DNA of 64,000 bases, taken from positions 12,958,001-13,022,000 of the forward strand of contig NC_079878.1 of NCBI RefSeq assembly GCF_029227915.1, read 5' to 3'. The translations under genes were made by a program, and so were the position numbers. Within the stretch, counting starts at the first letter, position 1, and every line of letters starts with the position of its first letter. The notes beneath the pieces were generated by a model, which worked only from the letters and a program-made list of their open reading frames with translations, had not been told where the DNA came from and searched no databases. Shown here piece by piece: positions 59,170-64,000 of this stretch. This stretch comes from Hydractinia symbiolongicarpus. Taxonomy: Eukaryota > Cnidaria > Hydrozoa > Anthoathecata > Hydractiniidae.

Positions 59170-60989
59170 TTTGATTTCTTTTCCAGTTATTTAGATACTA
59201 CTAATAGTTAATATGCTGTCTCTGTTTTCTAGAAAACAATTATCTGAATGAAATTGGTTGTCTACAAAATCAAATTAAAAAGCAGGCGAATTTTGGCACC
59301 CCTTGTTTTTTCAGTCCAAACTAACTTTATTTTCTGCTATTAAAACCTGTGTTTCCACAAATTAAATTTCACAGAGAGCTTAATGTGATGAAAAAACAAA
59401 TTCAGATTTGTAACTACAGCTCCCACTGTTTAATATCTGCACATACTCATTAGCTTTTTTTGAAAGACAGATAATAGGTTTGAAAGTTGTGACGAGCCAG
59501 TATCCAAAGTGTTTTTAGCACATATTTTTTTTATAACCAATAAAAATTCCAAAAGCTTTGCCATCAGATATTAAGAGTAATAATTGCAGTTGGTTAAACA
59601 TTAGGAGCTGTACTAAAAACACATGGAAATCTCGCATGGGTATGTCACACCAGGTTATGTCAATTTGGTAACTTGTAAAGTATTAAGAAATAGTTAAAAG
59701 AAATTTGACAATTACCAGAGCTCTGAAAAGAATTATTTGTGCAATACAGAACAAACTGGTAGTACAAACTTTATACAAAAACAATAATAAATAGTTATGC
59801 AGACACTTAAAAATTACATGATACTAAAACAAAGAATCTCTCTTAACATGCCGGCTGTAAGAAGAGTAATATCATGCAAGTATTAAAAACAGTTGTGAAT
59901 TTCAAACAAGTCAGGTAAGACATAACGAAATAAAACAAAATAAGTGTCCTAAATATATAAAGGGTTGTGAATAATTTAACTACAACCACTCACAAAAATA
60001 TTTAGACAATGGCAATTTTGGGGCCATTTTTACAAAGTCGACAAAAAACATCAACCTAAAAATTTTACACGAATCCTACTTTTTCAGATGCGTTGGTTAG
60101 GTAGGCAGCGTTTAAACTTTGCCAGTCCTTTATTTACATTTTCTAACACATCTGCTTTATGGAAGAATCCATGTTTGGGCCCCACTAGGGCCCCATAATT
60201 TGAGAAAAATGACCTGACGTCAGCAAACTTAGGATCTAACCTAGAATCTAACTAAATAACCTAAGGTCCTAAGTCCTCTGTAAACATTGGTAAGTTTAAA
60301 TTACAAGTACCTAGTATAGAATGATCTACATAATTACTTGTGTGGGAATGAACTTTAAAATTTGCCACCTTGTCTAACATACTTCAGGTGCTTAAATTAC
60401 AACAAAAATAATAAAAAGTTAGATTCTGTTGACTTCTATTTGAACACTCCATTTACTTAACCCTTGTTTTTAAAAATAAGTTTACAAATTTAAAAGCCTG
60501 TTTTACATTGCAAAACCTTCTAAATTTAATACCATCTCTGTATTAAAATAAAAAAGGGAATCTAAGTGCAAGAAAAATGGATCGCCATACGATAAATTTA
60601 GTTTAAACTGATCAACAATTTAACTTTAAATTAAATGAAAGTCTGAAACAATACAAAAAACAATACAAAAAAAAGTCACACAAATATATTTATTTAGTCC
60701 AAAATATTTTAATACATTTCTACATTTTGACATTTAAAAAATAATACTAATAAAAATAAAAATAAATACAAGAACATTATCTTCACAATAAAAACATTAA
60801 ACAGAAACCGAAGTTTTGAAAAGAAAAATACCATTTAGAATTAAAATTATTTTAGCATCTCGTTTATTTGGATACACTGAAAAAAAAGTAACTTCTCACT
60901 TAAAATTTGAAAATAAAGAAAGGTTTAGGCAGTAGCAAGCCACACACACACACATCAAAAACACACTCATGTGCAAACATCCGAACCAT
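59170..60989. other. Intergenic region: UBE2G2 upstream and SLC26A11-like 3' UTR
   Basis: Both flanking genes lie on the - strand, so this stretch holds the 3' UTR of the transporter (right part) and the UBE2G2 promoter (left part, just above 59170). A short CA microsatellite lies at 60943-60954. No further gene was recognised. Confidence 0.6.
60689..60694 (-). terminator. Candidate SLC26A11-like polyadenylation signal
   Basis: AATAAA on the - strand, about 300 bases after the stop codon of the transporter. Plausible but not unique in this AT-rich tract. Confidence 0.4.
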
Positions 60990-63054
60990 CTAAACCATAG
61001 TGTGCCTTATTTGACTGATTGTGCTGTCGTTACATATGAGAAAATCCTTTTCTTTGCTGTCCTCATCAGGAATAACAACATTTATAGAACCACTATTTTC
61101 TCTACTGTTGCAACTCCCTACCCCTTCAATATTGAGTAGCGACGACATCTCCTTTATTGTCTCAATCTCCCCTGAGGAGTTGATCAAACCAGCTTTGATA
61201 AAACAGTTTTCTGTGTGGTCATTTGAGAAATTAACAAATTGTAGTGCAACACCTCCTGCTTTGATATCAAATAAAACCGAAACTAATCCATTAAACACGC
61301 CATACTCAATATGTTCTATGTTAGCCATATCAATAATCAATACTTTTACATTTGGGTGCTCTTTTATGATTTGATTAATTTGAAACTTTACTGAATCAAT
61401 TCCTGGATAAGATAAATTGTTTTTGAAAACAATAGTAATTAATGTATCATTTATAACGCTAATATCAAGTACTGGGTTTACTTCACGAGAAACCATGATT
61501 ACCAAGGCGATAACTGCACCAGCTAATACACCCGCCTCAAGTTTGTAGAAGGTTCCCAAAAAGGTGACTAGATAGGGAAGGACATCGATTTTCCGAACGT
61601 TGTATATTTTCTTTACCATTTTCACATCAATCATAGTCACAACTGCCATTATGATCATTGCTGATAAAGCAGGCTTTGGAATATAATAAAACACAGGCGT
61701 AAGAAAACTCAATGCAAGAAATATGATGATTGATGAAATTATACCTAAATAAAAAAAAACGTTAGAAGTTTATCTGTAAATTTTTTTTTGAAGAACTTGT
61801 GACACAAGTACAGGAAATCATTGTAACCAACCTGTTAAAGGTGTTTCAGTTCCACTCATTGCTTGCACTGCTGAGCGTGAAAAACTTCCTGTTACTGGCC
61901 AACCCCCGAAAAATGAACCAACAAAATTAGCCAAACCAAGTGCAAGTAACTCCTGAGCAGCATCTACATCATATTTGTTTTTCTTTCCAAATGCTTTTGC
62001 AATGGAAATAGTTTGAATGAATTGGATGATTGGCAGGACTGCCAGCGAAGCACCAAAACCGTTAAGAAAATCCTTTGTGGTAATCGTGTCATTACCTGGT
62101 AGAGCTACTGACTGTAGGGGTACCTAAAAGTGTAGAATAGGTAAAAATTGTGTGCTTGAAAATTTAACTCACATTGAGTATCAAAATCAACAGCAACTAA
62201 CATTAAACACATTTTAAGAAAGTGCAAACCTGAATGTTTGGAATTCCAGATGGTAGTTCTCCAGCCAGAGTGAACGAATCACTGTAACCACATTTATAAA
62301 ACACAAATGCAACTATAGTCCCAATAACACATATAAGAGCACTTTTTGCAATACATAAGAACCATAGCAGTTTAAAGCACGTCTTCTTTGCTATACTGAA
62401 CTTATTATTAATAGGTTTGTTTAATTTTGTTTTTGACAACACCATGAAAAACAGCAAGAACGCCAGACAAAACACGCCAAGTGAGATATCCCAAGGGTTT
62501 GTATGTTTTAAGCTCTTAAAGAATATCCCAATTTTATCAAAAAAATCTGATGCACTTTCAGTGTGTCCAAATAAACTTTTAAGTTGTGTTGATGCAATGA
62601 CAATAGCTGCAGCAGAAACAAATCCACTGATGACATGACTTGGAATGAATTTTGTCACAAAGCCCAACCTAAAAATTGCCATTGCTATTAGCACGAGTCC
62701 AACAAAAAACGCCAACATTGATGCACCAATAGGAACCTGGTGAGCATTAAATCGATATGTAAACAAAGCCATAGTGACCGTTGGTCCCATGCTAACATCT
62801 TTTGAACCGCCAAATAAACAATATGTTATACCAGGGGTGAGAGCCGCATACAAACCATATTGAGGAGGTAGACCAGCTAATGTACCAAATGCAATTGACT
62901 GAGGAATAATCATAATTCCAACTGTGATTCCTGCAATGAGGTCTCCACGGAATTTTCCCAAATTATATTTTGGTAACCAAGATACAATAGGGAATATAAA
63001 TGTGATTAGCTTTAGAATATCCAAGTTTTTACAGTACGCTTTGATCTTATCCAT
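60990..63054 (-). CDS. SLC26A11: SLC26A11-like sulfate/anion transporter
   Basis: Membrane anion transporter of the SLC26/SulP family; A11 is the sodium-independent sulfate/chloride branch. Coding exons on the - strand: 62230-63054, 61832-62123 and 60990-61744, phases 0 and 1, GT-AG, giving 623 residues (human SLC26A11 606). The N-terminal half has the SulP signature: GITVGIMIIPQSIAFGTLAG, then GLPPQYGLYAAL, and GGSKDVSMGPTVTMAL. Many hydrophobic segments follow to about residue 445. Middle motifs are AQELLALGLANFVGSFFGG and PVTGSFSRSAV. The cytoplasmic C-terminus is a STAS domain with VLIIDMANIEHIEY as its central strand and helix. An acceptor lies at 63067-63068, 12 bases before the ATG, so at least one upstream exon exists; the frame is open through those 12 bases. 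Assignment to A11 rather than another SLC26 branch rests on remembered similarity. Confidence 0.92.
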
Positions 63055-63066
63055 GACTCCAATAAC

Positions 63067-64000
63067 CTGAAAATTATATATAAAATAATTAGGTACTAAC
63101 GAGACTAGTTGTATATCCTATTGTATGCAAGTCATATATCGAAAGATCTGTTATCCAAAACATAATACAGGTGGTAGAAAAAAAGTATAAGCAAATGTAA
63201 AAGAACACTGAACTTAATCAAAAAATGGTAGCATGAAAATAGTACAAATTTTCAAGTGTAAAGCCAAATATTCTTGCTTGTAATTCATAGATTATACGCT
63301 ATGGAAGAAATCTACACATGAAAAAAATAGAATCCACATTTTTCTATATGAAAAGCTACTTTATAGTGGGAAATATATAAATTGAATATTTTTTAAAAAT
63401 TAATCATCATTTTTTGTTAATAATTTATTAGGAGTTGTCTTATTAAAACTTAATGAATTTGACTAGTAACTTACTTAGTAATGAAAACCAATTATACTGT
63501 GTTATAGAAACAATCACTCAAGATTATGTGATCTTGGCATGTTGTAAAGTATATCTCACAAGAGGTTAAAAAATATCAAAACAAATAAAATATGCTCCTC
63601 GCACAGAAAACTTATAAAAAATATAATATATAGTAAAAGTTTTCTCATATTGTTTTTGTAACCCATATCCTGTGTAAAAAGAAATCCCCAAGTTAAAAAC
63701 AAAACCTTGATCCCTGTGTGCGGACAACTTGTTGAATTATTTTTAATCAAACACCTTAACAAGGTGATTTAAAATTATAATCAAATAAAACTGGGCAAAA
63801 AAATGTGAATTTTTGACTGTAATGCAATGACACCATATCTTTTAAAAATTTTTTGCTAATTTCAATTGCACAAAAAAATTTATTTTGATGACGATTTTGA
63901 GAAAAATCAAAAAAGAACAAACAAAAAAGGGAATATATGTAAAGCATATGAAATCAGAAAGAGAATTATGCAAAACATGCCTTTGTGTGTGACATCATAA
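63067..64000. other. Intron or 5' region of the SLC26A11-like gene
   Basis: Begins with a TTTTCAG acceptor (on the - strand) in front of the first coding exon. AT-rich, with no upstream exon I can identify; the first exon may lie beyond the window. Confidence 0.55.

Overview
The window looks like AT-rich nuclear DNA of an early-branching animal, most likely a cnidarian and perhaps a medusozoan such as a hydrozoan. The basis is intron-rich animal genes with GT-AG junctions, long AT-rich intergenic DNA, and many decayed mobile elements. No species can be assigned from the sequence alone.

Four host genes are well supported and all read through completely. (1) An Enhancer-of-zeste (EZH) histone methyltransferase lies on the + strand at 6005-19880; 22 coding exons join in frame to 734 codons plus stop. 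(2) A FoxA forkhead gene without introns in its coding region lies on the + strand at 32432-33424 (330 aa), isolated between about 12.5 kb and 22 kb of DNA with no recognisable host gene. (3) A UBE2G2/Ubc7-type ubiquitin-conjugating enzyme lies on the - strand at 56149-59169 (7 exons, 170 aa). (4) An SLC26A11-like sulfate/anion transporter lies on the - strand at 60990-63054 (3 coding exons, 623 aa). They belong to unrelated processes: PRC2 silencing, endoderm/pharynx transcription, ER-associated degradation and anion transport. Nothing suggests an operon or a functional cluster.

The rest is mostly mobile-element debris. The first 2.2 kb is a visibly more GC-rich block with a broken family-B DNA polymerase of the protein-primed (Polinton/Maverick-like) kind, followed by a membrane-anchored ORF of unknown function that runs into a fold-back repeat. 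Other elements are: tRNA-derived SINE copies (about 2.6, 4.7, 19.5 and 54.3 kb); a ~675-bp inverted-repeat element (21.17-21.85 kb); Helitron-like termini, including three units head to tail (38.97-39.31 kb); a decayed Tc1/IS630-type transposase (47.1-47.85 kb); short tandem arrays (41.0, 41.6, 48.1 and 51.4 kb); a palindromic repeat (50.7 kb); and a decayed DDE-type transposase of unassigned superfamily (52.7-54.0 kb).

The points most worth a second look are the tandem Helitron-like units, a perfect 32-bp-arm hairpin inside UBE2G2 intron 1, a Tyr-to-Thr change in the E(z) SET domain, the compositionally distinct polymerase block, and a UBE2G2 stop codon embedded in a splice donor. I found no clear evidence of an undescribed multi-gene system.
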